In this document: positions 1 to 7,235 of the stretch, in pieces
Position numbering within the stretch: the stretch's first letter is position 1
Layout of the letters: every line of letters starts with the position of its first letter
The notes under the pieces: generated by a model
What the model saw: the letters and a program-made list of their open reading frames with translations, nothing else
What the model was told of the DNA's origin: nothing
The model's database searches: none
Position numbers and translations under genes: made by a program
Virus record (IMG/VR): IMGVR_UViG_3300028556_000011
Span: 1 to 52,725 of that record
DNA from: a virus
Reading direction: 5' to 3' (one strand)
DNA length: 52,725 nucleotides

Positions 1-148
1 CACGACCGACCGCGCCCGCCTCCTCTTCGTCGTCTCGCTCGCCGACACGGACGAGCAGTTCGACGCCTGCGCCGCCACCGGTGCGGCGGTGCTCTCCGTC
101 GACTGGCAACCCGGCCGGGCGGACTATGCGAAGAAGATCCAGGTCGGC
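1..148. repeat. Terminal overlap, left copy
   Basis: Bases 1-148 match 52578-52725 at 143 of 148 positions. The first 126 are identical; differences are at 127, 130, 132, 144 and 145. This indicates a circular or terminally redundant molecule of about 52577 bp, with the two ends coming from slightly different strains. Confidence 0.9.
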
Positions 149-613
149 TACGACGCGACGGACGAGCCGCTGGTGCTGCTCGGAGCCGACGACCTCCGCT
201 TCCGACCCGGCTGGCTCGAACAGGTCGAGAAGATCGCTGCCCGGTACGACTGCGGCGTGATCGGCACGAACGACGGCGCGAACCCGGCCGTCCTCTCCGG
301 CGTCCATTCGACTCATCCCGTCGTCCGGCGCTGCTACATCGACCAGCTCGGCGGCGTCGTCGGGCAGCCGGGCCAGGTCTACTGCGAGCTGTATGACCAT
401 CAATGGGTTGACACGGAGCTGGTCGCGACGGCGCAGGCGCGCGGCTGCTACGTCCACGCGCATGAGGCGCGGGTCGAGCATTTGCATCCGATCTTCAACC
501 GGGCGGTCGCGTCGGATGCGACGTATCGGAAGGGTCAGGCGCGCGGGCTGGAGGATCGGCGGCTGTTCGCGTCTCGGATGCATCTGTGGGAGCAGGAAGC
601 GGTGCGGGCGTGA
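1..613 (+). CDS. Glycosyltransferase family 2 (3' part; 5' part at window end)
   Basis: This is the C-terminal part of a GT-A type glycosyltransferase, read in the frame that starts at base 2. Joined to the GTG at 52501 across the circular junction, the full protein is about 229 residues. A GADD motif stands where GT2 enzymes carry their DXD metal/nucleotide-sugar site, and GWLEQ follows it as in GT2 proteins. The role would be sugar transfer from a nucleotide sugar; the acceptor is unknown. It is the first of several glycosyltransferases in an accessory block ahead of the head genes. Its stop overlaps the next GTG (GTGA). Confidence 0.8.
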   Translation, partial: TTDRARLLFVVSLADTDEQFDACAATGAAVLSVDWQPGRADYAKKIQVGYDATDEPLVLLGADDLRFRPGWLEQVEKIAARYDCGVIGTNDGANPAVLSGVHSTHPVVRRCYIDQLGGVVGQPGQVYCELYDHQWVDTELVATAQARGCYVHAHEARVEHLHPIFNRAVASDATYRKGQARGLEDRRLFASRMHLWEQEAVRA

Positions 614-828
614 CGAGCTTCAATCGCATCTTGTCTGCCATAGCAGTTCTTCGCGGCCAAGCGATCATCAGGGGCGTCAGCTTTCGCTGGGAAGAAAACG
701 ATGTGCTGCGCGTCCGCTCGCTCGACCCAACGCTCCCGCTGCTCATCCAGGAGTGCCATTTCGACACGAACCCGGAAGCGGATAACCCGACGAGGATCCT
801 CCTCGGCGACAGTATCGGCGCCCACTGA
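610..828 (+). CDS. Hypothetical protein (72 aa)
   Basis: The GTG at 610 overlaps the stop of the preceding glycosyltransferase (GTGA), and its own stop overlaps the next ATG, so it fits the coupled operon. No signal peptide or membrane segment is visible and I do not recognise a family. The middle is rich in alternating hydrophobic residues, compatible with a small beta-rich fold. Confidence 0.55.
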   Translation: MTSFNRILSAIAVLRGQAIIRGVSFRWEENDVLRVRSLDPTLPLLIQECHFDTNPEADNPTRILLGDSIGAH

Positions 829-1073
829 TGGAGCACGTCGTCTTCCCGCGCCAGTTCCTCGTCACCGCCGCGAAAGCCGGCGACACCGACACGATGGCGA
901 TCGTGATCCAGGACGTCGGCGGCGACACCGTCCGCATCGTGTTCGGCCTCGCGGACTGGCCGGGGTTCCAGGCGTTCGTCGCGGACCATGAGGCCGCCGC
1001 CCGGTCGGCGGAGGCTCGGGCGCAGATCCTGCGGGCGTTGCCGCCCGACCCGACGAAACCGAGGAAGCATTGA
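828..1073 (+). CDS. Hypothetical protein (81 aa)
   Basis: The ATG at 828 shares a base with the upstream TGA. The N-terminal half is a beta-type sequence and the C-terminal half a charged, Ala-rich helix ending in a basic tail. No family is recognised; position and tight overlaps support it being a real gene. Confidence 0.6.
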   Translation: MEHVVFPRQFLVTAAKAGDTDTMAIVIQDVGGDTVRIVFGLADWPGFQAFVADHEAAARSAEARAQILRALPPDPTKPRKH

Positions 1074-1294
1074 GGCGGCTCGGCGACGTCCGCGTGTCGA
1101 CCGCTGCCCGCGTCGGGAACGCTGCGGTGACGCTCGGCTGGGCCGCTCACATCGCTGGTCTACCGACGGGGATGGCGCGCCCTGATACGCCGCCGGTCGC
1201 GCTCGCGGCGGCGGGCATGTTCTGGCTCGCGGCGGCGGGTCTGCGGCGGCTCTGGCGGCGGCTTGGCGCCCCGGTAGTGGTGGGGCGGCTGTGA
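1070..1294 (+). CDS. Small putative membrane protein (74 aa)
   Basis: A TTG at 1070 overlaps the previous stop (TTGA). A hydrophobic stretch of roughly 20 residues around positions 40-60 (Val/Leu/Ala/Phe/Trp) is followed by a run of Arg and Trp, suggesting one membrane segment with a basic inner side. No family recognised; the TTG start is unusual and could be an in-frame GTG further in. Confidence 0.45.
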   Translation: MRRLGDVRVSTAARVGNAAVTLGWAAHIAGLPTGMARPDTPPVALAAAGMFWLAAAGLRRLWRRLGAPVVVGRL

Positions 1295-1527
1295 CCGAGG
1301 CGGAGCGCCAGGCTATCCGTGCCGCGATCAGCGAAGCCCGCCGGCGACGGATCAGGATCGAAGAGCTCTGCCAGAACTGCGAGCGCGAGTTCGACCGCGT
1401 CAGCGAAGACCAGATTTACTGCTCGCGCCGCTGCCAGCTCGCCGCATGGCAACGCACCCCGAAAGGCCGGGCTATCCAGAACGCGAGCCGCGCTCGCCGC
1501 CGAGCCGCGAAAGCGCAGACCGCATGA
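1291..1527 (+). CDS. Small zinc-ribbon-like protein (78 aa)
   Basis: GTG at 1291 overlaps the preceding stop. The protein has CQNC near residue 27 and YCSRRC about 15 residues later, a four-Cys zinc-binding pattern like small treble-clef or zinc-ribbon proteins, flanked by very basic helices, so nucleic-acid binding is plausible. The specific role is unknown. Confidence 0.6.
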   Translation: MTEAERQAIRAAISEARRRRIRIEELCQNCEREFDRVSEDQIYCSRRCQLAAWQRTPKGRAIQNASRARRRAAKAQTA

Positions 1528-1727
1528 CCGACCGCGAGTTTCTCGAGCAGGTCGAGCTGACGCTGCGTCGGGTAGCGGGACGCATGGGCCACGAGATGTT
1601 CGAGTCACGCGGCAAGGACGGTCTGCTTCATCCGCGCCACGTCGCGAACACGCAGACATGCGACAAATGCCGCCTGACGGATCTCGCTAACGAGGCCGCC
1701 GACCGCGCAGCTGGAGTCGCGGTATGA
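1524..1727 (+). CDS. Hypothetical protein with CxxC (67 aa)
   Basis: ATG at 1524 overlaps the upstream TGA (ATGA). It is a charged helical protein with a single TCDKC motif near residue 46. Its downstream end overlaps the deacetylase start. No family recognised. Confidence 0.5.
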   Translation: MTDREFLEQVELTLRRVAGRMGHEMFESRGKDGLLHPRHVANTQTCDKCRLTDLANEAADRAAGVAV

Positions 1728-2305
1728 CCCGGCGCTTCGTCCATGACCACAACCAGCCGCTCTTCACCTTCGACGACGGCCCCAGCGAATGGACGCCCGC
1801 GATCCTCGACCTGCTCGCCGAGCATCAGCGCCGCGCCGCGTTCTTCTGCACCGGCGTCCACGTCGCAGCGCACCCCGAGATCGTCCGCCGCGCGTTCCTC
1901 GCCGGCCACCGCATCGGCAACCACGGCTGGTCGCATCGCCGCCTCACCGACCTCGACGACGGAGCCGTCCGCGCCGAGCTCGTCCAGACCCAGGACGCGA
2001 TCCGCGCCGCCACCGGCACCCGGCCGCGGGTATGGCGGGCACCGTACTTCGGTGCTGACCAGCGCGTCCTCGAGATCGCCGAAAGCCTCTCGCTCGCCCA
2101 TCAGGGCGCGTCGCTGATCCCGGACGACTGGTCGGCGACCGACCCGGAGGCGCTCGCCCGCGTCGTCCTCGGCGAAATCCGGCCCGGCTCGGTGGTGTCG
2201 CTCCATGACGGGATACCGCCGGGCGGCGGCTCCGACCGCTGCACCGATTCGCGCGCCGTGACGGTCGAGGCGCTCCGGCTGATCCTCGAAGGGCTACCGC
2301 GATGA
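1724..2305 (+). CDS. NodB-type polysaccharide deacetylase
   Basis: A carbohydrate esterase family 4 protein that removes N- or O-acetyl groups from a polysaccharide. All five NodB motifs are present in 193 residues: TFDDGP (15-20), NHGWSH (66-71, metal His67 and His71), RAPYF (105-109), DW (135-136) and SLHDG (159-163, catalytic His161). It is nearly a minimal catalytic domain, has no signal peptide, and so acts inside the cell unless carried on a virion. The glycosyltransferases around it suggest a shared glycan substrate; peptidoglycan or capsule is an alternative. Start and stop overlap the neighbours (ATGA). Confidence 0.88.
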   Translation: MTRRFVHDHNQPLFTFDDGPSEWTPAILDLLAEHQRRAAFFCTGVHVAAHPEIVRRAFLAGHRIGNHGWSHRRLTDLDDGAVRAELVQTQDAIRAATGTRPRVWRAPYFGADQRVLEIAESLSLAHQGASLIPDDWSATDPEALARVVLGEIRPGSVVSLHDGIPPGGGSDRCTDSRAVTVEALRLILEGLPR

Positions 2306-2817
2306 CGCTCGCCGAGCTCCGCGCGAGCGCGAAGCCAGGCCCCGGCGGCTGGCACCTGTTCCCGCCGCCCTACCAGCAGATGGCGCCCGCGCTCGAGGAA
2401 TGCGAACTGCTCTACGCGCTCATCCGCGCGACCCGACCCGAAAGGGTGCTCGAGCTCGGCACCGGCATGGGCGTCACCGGCTGCTTCATCGCCGAGGCGC
2501 TCCGCGAGAACGGAGACGGCGGCACGCTACTCACGATCGAACCGAAGCGGCAGTTCTGGCCCGACGCGCAAGAACTGCTGCTCGGGCTGCCCGCGTCGAT
2601 CTCGGCGACGACCGACGGGCTCGACCTCGAGCCGGACCTCGTCTTCGTCGACTCCGGCTACGAATACCGCGCCGCGGACATCCGTGAGTGGCTGACGAAC
2701 GGGTACGGTGGGCCGGTGCTGGTGCATGACGCGGAGCGCCGCTACCCGGAGCTGGAGCGCGGCTGCGGCGTGTTCCTAGCGAGCACGTCCGGGCTATGGA
2801 TCGGGCGGGGCGCGTGA
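2302..2817 (+). CDS. SAM-dependent methyltransferase-like protein
   Basis: A class I methyltransferase fold is indicated by VLELGTGMGVTG (motif I, near residues 49-60), an acidic strand end (IEP) about 30 residues later, and VFVDSGYEY as a motif III/IV strand. The O-methyltransferase-like order fits modification of a small molecule or sugar. It lies between the deacetylase and the DUF4406 gene, with ATGA/GTGA overlaps on both sides. Substrate unknown. Confidence 0.75.
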   Translation: MTLAELRASAKPGPGGWHLFPPPYQQMAPALEECELLYALIRATRPERVLELGTGMGVTGCFIAEALRENGDGGTLLTIEPKRQFWPDAQELLLGLPASISATTDGLDLEPDLVFVDSGYEYRAADIREWLTNGYGGPVLVHDAERRYPELERGCGVFLASTSGLWIGRGA

Positions 2818-3128
2818 AGGTCTACCTCTCCGGCCCGATGACCGGCTACGACGAGTTCAACTACCCGGCGTTCCACGCCTTCGCGGAAGCGCTCCGCAAC
2901 CGCGGCCACGAAGTCATCTCACCCGCAGAGCAGGACGCCGCGAGCGGGATCGAACCAGGTATGGCCGAATGGCACGAGTTCGTTCGATGGGACCTGAAAG
3001 TCATGCTCGACTGCGAAGCGATCGTGCTGATGGACGGATGGCATAAGTCGCGCGGCGCCCGGCTCGAGCATCACGTCGCGGACGCGCTCGAGATGCAGGT
3101 ACTCACGATCCATGAGGCGCTCGCGTGA
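2814..3128 (+). CDS. DUF4406 / nucleoside 2-deoxyribosyltransferase-like protein
   Basis: The N-terminal VYLSGPMTG motif is the signature of the DUF4406 and nucleoside deoxyribosyltransferase-like families common in phages. Downstream are an acidic pair in RWDLKVMLDCEAIVLMDGW and SRGARLEHHVA, matching the family's nucleotide-binding region. The likely role is nucleotide or deoxyribose metabolism, unproven here. GTG at 2814 is preferred over the earlier ATG at 2796 because it forms the GTGA overlap used throughout. Confidence 0.8.
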   Translation: MKVYLSGPMTGYDEFNYPAFHAFAEALRNRGHEVISPAEQDAASGIEPGMAEWHEFVRWDLKVMLDCEAIVLMDGWHKSRGARLEHHVADALEMQVLTIHEALA

Positions 3129-3565
3129 AACTGAACCTCGGCTCCGGCGCGCACCCCCTCGACGGCTTCGTGAATCTCGACGAAGTAATGGGGTGGCGCT
3201 TCGAGCATGGTCTCCAATACGATGACGAGACCGTAGACGCAGTCTCCGTGAGCCATGCGCTCATGTTCGTCGCCGAGAGCCGCCTCCCCGACGTGATCGC
3301 CGACATCTACCGGGTACTCAAGCCGGGCGGGATCCTGCGCGTGACGGAGGACAACACCGAGGATCCCGAGTCGCCCCGGTTCGGCGGCTGGCTCGACGCG
3401 GTCACGCTGACGGGGCCGGAGATGATGCGGGCGCTCTTGAAGGGTGCGGGGTTCCGGGTGCGGAAGCATTCGGCGGAGTCGACGGGATGGGTGGACGGGT
3501 CGTTGTTGCAGGCGTGGCATGGTGGGGAGCCGAAGTGTTTTTGGCTTGAGGGGCGGAAGCCGTGA
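3125..3565 (+). CDS. SAM methyltransferase (type-11-like)
   Basis: A short class I methyltransferase: LNLGSGAHPLDGFVNLD (motif I and the acidic ribose-binding Asp), VSVSHALMFV (motif IV position) and VLKPGGILRVTEDN (post-IV strand). These are the hallmarks of predicted sugar or lipid methyltransferases found next to glycosyltransferases in phage and surface-glycan loci. GTG at 3125 overlaps the upstream TGA; its stop overlaps the mini-ORF at 3562. Confidence 0.8.
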   Translation: MKLNLGSGAHPLDGFVNLDEVMGWRFEHGLQYDDETVDAVSVSHALMFVAESRLPDVIADIYRVLKPGGILRVTEDNTEDPESPRFGGWLDAVTLTGPEMMRALLKGAGFRVRKHSAESTGWVDGSLLQAWHGGEPKCFWLEGRKP

Positions 3566-3606
3566 CTACGGGCCGCGAATCGCTGTTCCCAAGGAGTTAT
3601 CGGTGA
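3562..3606 (+). CDS. 14-aa coupled mini-ORF, cassette left edge
   Basis: GTG at 3562 overlaps the methyltransferase stop, and the mini-ORF's TGA overlaps the next GTG at 3603. It encodes VTTGRESLFPRSYR. The TTxRESL start is shared with genes at 6639, 39125 and 42307, so this is a stand-alone copy of that N-terminal module. AAGGAG at 3591 lies inside it and serves the next gene. It may be a leader peptide or the remnant of a longer gene. Confidence 0.45.
   Translation: MTTGRESLFPRSYR
3574..3585 (+). repeat. Left-edge repeat (RES box), copy 1
   Basis: CGCGAATCGCTG, also at 39137 and 42331 and as the first 10 bases at 6651. Every copy lies within 25-36 bases of a start codon and is read as R-E-S(-L). 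Confidence 0.7.
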
Positions 3607-4007
3607 TCTTCGCTCCAGACCTCGACCTCGCCCGCGAGCAGCACGACGAACTGCGCGAGCGACTCTCTCAGTGGTCACGGCAGGAGGGCTGGGATCGCGC
3701 TCGGTTCCCGTTCGGCGTGTACCGAAACCCGGCTGAGATGAGGGCCGACATCGCGGCTTTGCTTACCCTGGTAGAGACAGCGGAACGAAAGCCGAAGGTG
3801 CGCCGGAATCCGGCCGAACTGGAGAACTGGATCGGGTACGCGCGCAAGGTTGAGGCTGAGCGTGATGCTGCGCTCGCCCGCGTCAAGGAACTAGAGGACG
3901 AGCGGGTCGCGATGATCGGTGCGATCGGTGAGCCTTGCGCGGAGTGCGGGCACATCGATTGGCGCGCTGACCCGAACGAGTACCTGTTCGGCGGGAGAAG
4001 TCGGTGA
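3603..4007 (+). CDS. Coiled-coil protein with C-terminal CxxC (134 aa)
   Basis: GTG at 3603 follows AAGGAG with an 8-base... spacing of 7 and overlaps the mini-ORF stop. Residues 60-110 are a charged coiled coil (repeated Glu/Arg/Leu), and the end carries CAECGHIDW, half of a zinc site. It forms cassette A with the J-domain gene. No family is recognised. Confidence 0.6.
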   Translation: MIFAPDLDLAREQHDELRERLSQWSRQEGWDRARFPFGVYRNPAEMRADIAALLTLVETAERKPKVRRNPAELENWIGYARKVEAERDAALARVKELEDERVAMIGAIGEPCAECGHIDWRADPNEYLFGGRSR

Positions 4008-4573
4008 GGTACGCCGACATCACCTTTCGCCCGATCGAGGCGTGGCCCGGCGAGTTGACGCGGGGCCGTCGCCGCGCGCAGTTCTCGGCGCGGTGGGGCC
4101 AGACGATCCAGTTGCTTGAGAGCGAGTTGACGCACCTGAACGCGCGCCAGGCGGTCTTCCAGGTCACTCTCGAGGAGCGCGACTTCCGCATCGACGGCAC
4201 ACCGCGGGCACGCGCTCAGTCCCATCACCCCGGCGTCATCCTCGCGTTCAACTCGAAGTTCGGTCCGCTCAAATACGCCGTCGACACGTTCGACAACTGG
4301 CAAGACAACGTGCGGGCGATCGCGCTCGCGATGGAGGCGCTCCGCAAGGTCGACCGCTACGGCGTCACGAAGCGGGGAGAGCAGTACACCGGCTGGAAGG
4401 CTCTGCCCGTCTCTACGGACGCCGCTGACGCCGTAGCGACCCGAGAGCAGGCCGAGGCGCTGCTCGCAGGCTACGGCGGTATCACGGCGGCGCTGAAGGC
4501 CACGCATCCCGACCACGGCGGTGACCCCGACGAGTTCCGTCGGGTGATGCGAGCGAAGGCGTTGACGGCGTGA
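4004..4573 (+). CDS. J-domain-containing protein
   Basis: The C-terminal part reads THPDHGGDPDEFRRVMRA: the HPD tripeptide that lets J-domain proteins stimulate Hsp70 ATPase, followed by the acidic/Phe helix IV typical of phage J proteins. The first 140 residues are a separate beta-rich and helical region of unknown function. A role recruiting host DnaK during assembly or replication is plausible but inferred. GTG at 4004 overlaps the upstream stop. Confidence 0.7.
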   Translation: MRYADITFRPIEAWPGELTRGRRRAQFSARWGQTIQLLESELTHLNARQAVFQVTLEERDFRIDGTPRARAQSHHPGVILAFNSKFGPLKYAVDTFDNWQDNVRAIALAMEALRKVDRYGVTKRGEQYTGWKALPVSTDAADAVATREQAEALLAGYGGITAALKATHPDHGGDPDEFRRVMRAKALTA

Positions 4574-4614
4574 ACTTCTCCGACAGAACCACGCTTCGGT
4601 GCCCGAAATGGTGA
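4570..4614 (+). CDS. 14-aa coupled mini-ORF, cassette right edge
   Basis: GTG at 4570 overlaps the J-protein stop, and the TGA at 4612 overlaps the next GTG at 4611. The peptide VNFSDRTTLRCPKW resembles VPDFSRRTTLRGPK at 40023 and the end of the gene at 43070. Conservation at DNA and peptide level at distant loci argues for a real element. Confidence 0.45.
   Translation: MNFSDRTTLRCPKW
4589..4607 (+). repeat. Right-edge repeat (TLRGPK box), copy 1
   Basis: CCACGCTTCGGTGCCCGAA matches the 40045 and 43248 copies at 17 of 19 bases and ends 3 bases before the next gene's GTG. It can fold as TTCG/CGAA. Confidence 0.7.
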
Positions 4615-5327
4615 ACATCCTCTACGTCAGCTACAACCGCCGCGCCTTCACCGAGGCCAGCTTCGCCGCGCTCGCCGCCAACACCGACTGGACGCAAGTC
4701 GCCACGCTCCACATCCACGACGACGGCTCAACCGACGGCACCGACAAATACCTCTGGGAAGCAAGCCGCGACCTCCCCGTCGAAGTGAAATACGAGAGCC
4801 GCCGGCTCGGCGGGCCCGTCGCCGCGATGCTCCGCCACCTCGACCTCTGCCCCACCAGCGACGATGCCGCCGCGTTCGTGAAGATCGACAACGACTTCGT
4901 CGTCTGCCCCGGCTGGCTCCCCGAACTGCTCCGCGTCTCGACGCTCAACCCCGGCATCGACTGCTTCGGCCTTCAGCCGCGGCTCGGGCCGCCCGTACCG
5001 CCGCCCCACGTCGACCGTACCGTCGAGCCGGCCCGGTTCATCGGCGGGATCGGCCTGATCCGCCATCGCGCGTTCGAGGTCTGCCGCCCGACGCCCAACG
5101 GTCGGTTCGGCTGGTCGGAATGGCAAACGAGGCACCGAGAGGTAGCGAAGGCGTGGGTGATCCCCGATCTCCCTTGTTTCTGTCTTGACCTGATCGACCT
5201 CGAGCCGTGGGCATCCCTTACCCGCGACTACATCGGCCGAGACTGGGCGCGCGAATGGCCCAAATACGAAAGTCTAGGCGGGAACGCCTACTACGACTGG
5301 TGGGCCAAAGAGCAGGTGCTCGCGTGA
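4611..5327 (+). CDS. Glycosyltransferase family 2
   Basis: A GT-A enzyme of about 238 residues. The N-terminal VSYNRR strand, HDDGSTDGT (nucleotide-binding) and VKIDNDFVV (DXD-like metal site) are in the GT2 order; GIGLIRHRAF and a Trp-rich C-terminus follow. It probably transfers a sugar within a phage-encoded glycan pathway. GTG 4611 is chosen because it overlaps the mini-ORF stop; ATG 4608 is the alternative and would add one residue. Confidence 0.82.
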   Translation: MNILYVSYNRRAFTEASFAALAANTDWTQVATLHIHDDGSTDGTDKYLWEASRDLPVEVKYESRRLGGPVAAMLRHLDLCPTSDDAAAFVKIDNDFVVCPGWLPELLRVSTLNPGIDCFGLQPRLGPPVPPPHVDRTVEPARFIGGIGLIRHRAFEVCRPTPNGRFGWSEWQTRHREVAKAWVIPDLPCFCLDLIDLEPWASLTRDYIGRDWAREWPKYESLGGNAYYDWWAKEQVLA

Positions 5328-5342
5328 TCCTGGATAGGATGC

Positions 5343-5372
5343 GGGGACGCGGAGCCGATACCCCGCGTCCCC
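5343..5372. promoter_or_regulatory. Perfect 10-bp inverted repeat before the HNH gene
   Basis: GGGGACGCGG (5343-5352) and CCGCGTCCCC (5363-5372) form a perfect stem with a 10-base loop, in the gap between a glycosyltransferase and the HNH gene. No T-run follows, so it is either a weak attenuator or a protective stem-loop. Confidence 0.5.
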
Positions 5373-5398
5373 TACGCCGACTCGTGGAAGGAGCCAGC

Positions 5399-5893
5399 GT
5401 GAAACGCAAGCCTACCCCCGAAGCTCGTTTCTGGGCGAAGGTCGCCCGCGGAAGCGAAACGGAATGCTGGCCGTGGACGGCCTCGACGGCGGGCGGTGGT
5501 TACGGCCAGTTCGGGTTGCGGGCGGGTTCCTGCGTTCCCGCCCATCGGTTCGCATGGATAGCTACGCACGGGCCGATCCCCGACGGTCTCTGGGTTCTCC
5601 ACCGCTGCGACAACAGGCCATGCTGCAACCCGGCGCATCTCTTCCTCGGCACGCGGCAAGACAACATGGACGATATGGTCGCGAAACGTCGCCATTGGGC
5701 GCATCGCGGATTGCCAGGAAACCTGGGTGAGCAAAACGGGCGCGCGAAACTGACGGCCGAGCAGGTACGCGAGATTCGGAAGCGTCACGCGGACGGCGAG
5801 AGCCAATCCTCAATCGCTCGCGACTACCCGGTGGGACGAATCAAAGTCGGCCAGATCGTCCGTGGAGAATCCTGGAGGCATCTACTCGCATGA
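5399..5893 (+). CDS. HNH homing-type endonuclease
   Basis: A free-standing HNH_3 nuclease of 164 residues. CWPW and GYGQF lead into AHRFAW, then LHRCDNRPCCNPAHLFLGT with the HNH metal-finger residues. The C-terminus (KLTAEQVREIRKRHADG) is a NUMOD-like helix-turn-helix for target recognition. GGAAGGAG precedes GTG 5399. A coupled GTG at 5324 in the same frame is possible but would read through the hairpin. It sits between two glycosyltransferase genes, as a selfish insertion would, and is a paralogue of the leftward gene at 13275-13793. Confidence 0.85.
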   Translation: MKRKPTPEARFWAKVARGSETECWPWTASTAGGGYGQFGLRAGSCVPAHRFAWIATHGPIPDGLWVLHRCDNRPCCNPAHLFLGTRQDNMDDMVAKRRHWAHRGLPGNLGEQNGRAKLTAEQVREIRKRHADGESQSSIARDYPVGRIKVGQIVRGESWRHLLA

Positions 5894-6642
5894 AGATCAC
5901 GGCCGGCTTGATCCTCCGCAACGAACGCTATCGCTACCTCGAATACGCGCTCGCGAACCTGCTCGAGTTCGTCGACGAGATCGCCGTCCTCGACGACGGC
6001 TCCACCGACGGATGGGAAGAACTCATCCCCCGCGGCGCGCCCGTCCGGATTCTCCGGATCGACGACGCCGCCCGCGACGCGCAACCGGCGTTCCACCGCC
6101 ACGCGATCGCCCGGAACCGCCTCCTTCAGCACACCCTCGAAGGTGATCCGGACTGGGTGATCGCCTCCGACGCTGACGAGCTCTTCTCCGACGGGCCCGC
6201 GATCCGACGGCTCGCCGAAACAACCCGGGCGGACGCCCTCTCGGCGGTCATCGCGGAGGTATGGGAGATCTGCGACGAGCGGCTCTGCGTCCGCGAGGAC
6301 GGCGGCTGGCGCTCCCACCCGATCTCGGTCGCGTGGCGCACCGCCCCGCTCCGGCGCTCCTCCCTGTCGCTGGCGGATAAGCAGACGGCGACCGGCCGGG
6401 TGCCGGACGCGGTTCACCGTGTCGCGGCGGAGTTCACGTACGAGGCGCTGTTTCATTTCGGTTGGGCTGACCCGGCGGAGCGGGCGGAGCGGTTCCGGCG
6501 GTACCCGCCCGGGTCGGGTCATGCGAACAGCCATGTGGCGTCGATCATGTGGCCTCCGTCGCGGGTGAATCTCGAGGGGTGGGCGTGGCCGGACGGGCTG
6601 GAGCGGTGGCGCGGCGAGCTGCTCGGTAAGGTGGCGACGTGA
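5890..6642 (+). CDS. Glycosyltransferase family 2
   Basis: A 250-residue GT2 enzyme. LDDGSTDGWEE supplies the nucleotide-binding region and VIASDADELF the DXD metal site; RNRLLQ between them is typical. A His and Trp rich C-terminal region (FHFGWADPAERAERF) resembles acceptor-binding parts of phage glycosyltransferases. ATG overlaps the HNH stop (ATGA). Acceptor unknown; the virion itself is a candidate. Confidence 0.85.
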   Translation: MKITAGLILRNERYRYLEYALANLLEFVDEIAVLDDGSTDGWEELIPRGAPVRILRIDDAARDAQPAFHRHAIARNRLLQHTLEGDPDWVIASDADELFSDGPAIRRLAETTRADALSAVIAEVWEICDERLCVREDGGWRSHPISVAWRTAPLRRSSLSLADKQTATGRVPDAVHRVAAEFTYEALFHFGWADPAERAERFRRYPPGSGHANSHVASIMWPPSRVNLEGWAWPDGLERWRGELLGKVAT

Positions 6643-6860
6643 CTACGACCCGCGAATCGCCTCCCGCTGCATTGAATATGGAGCGCCACGACGACCCGAA
6701 CGAGCCTGCGGACTGCGTTGGTCAGTGGTGTTGCGGCTGCGCGGAGCATCCATCCGGGAAGCCGTGGGGCTGGAACTGGGCCGCGTGGGAGCGCCACTAC
6801 CTCGCCGATCATCCCTACCGTGCGATCCCTGGCCGCCATGAGCGCGGAGTGAGCGCGTGA
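6639..6860 (+). CDS. Cys-rich small protein starting with the RES module (73 aa)
   Basis: GTG at 6639 overlaps the upstream stop. It starts MTTTRESPPAAL, the same left-edge module as at 3562, 39125 and 42307. The rest is unrelated: DCVGQWCCGCAEHP gives a Cys cluster that could bind zinc, followed by Trp-rich sequence. Unlike the other RES copies no TLRGPK edge is found about 1 kb downstream. Confidence 0.6.
   Translation: MTTTRESPPAALNMERHDDPNEPADCVGQWCCGCAEHPSGKPWGWNWAAWERHYLADHPYRAIPGRHERGVSA
6651..6660 (+). repeat. Left-edge repeat (RES box), copy 2
   Basis: CGCGAATCGC, 12 bases after the GTG at 6639; GTGACTACG before it also matches copy 1. Confidence 0.6.
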
Positions 6861-7156
6861 CCCACGTTCCCGACTGGTGGCAGGCGCTCCTACTCGCGCT
6901 CGCCGCGTACCGTGTTTGGCGTTTATGTGCATGGGACGAAATCACCGAACCGGCCCGCCTCCGCCTCGTCCGCTACGGCAAAAGGAACTACCGCGCCAAG
7001 CTCGCCGACTTCATCCAATGCCCCTACTGCCTCGGATTCTGGGCCGCGGTCGCCTGGTGGGGCTCCTGGCTCGCCTGGCCCCACGGCGCCATGATCGCCG
7101 CGGCGCCGTTCGCGATCTCGACCGTCGTCGGGATCCTCGGCCGCTTCGACGACTAA
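6857..7156 (+). CDS. DUF1360 family membrane protein
   Basis: A 99-residue protein with a first hydrophobic helix (LLLALAAYRVWRL), a charged middle, the CPYCLGFW signature of DUF1360 and a second hydrophobic stretch near the end. DUF1360 proteins occur in Bacillus and actinobacterial phages; the function is unknown. GTG at 6857 overlaps the previous stop. It is the last gene before the probable head-gene promoter. Confidence 0.75.
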   Translation: MTHVPDWWQALLLALAAYRVWRLCAWDEITEPARLRLVRYGKRNYRAKLADFIQCPYCLGFWAAVAWWGSWLAWPHGAMIAAAPFAISTVVGILGRFDD

Positions 7157-7163
7157 CGAAAAC

Positions 7164-7193
7164 CCGACACTTTCCCTCCACAGGTGCTAAAAG
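7164..7193 (+). promoter_or_regulatory. Candidate promoter of the head operon
   Basis: The 79-base gap 7157-7235 contains CCGACA, 12 bases after GACA the box AGGTGC, then TAAAAG, giving an extended -10 (TGC-TAAAAG). The same GACA-N12-AGGTGCTA arrangement with identical spacing precedes the capsid gene at 14803. Either alone is weak; together they suggest a shared phage promoter. Confidence 0.45.
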
Positions 7194-7235
7194 AGGCACT
7201 GAACGTAACCGACTACGGAAGGAAGTGATCCAGCG

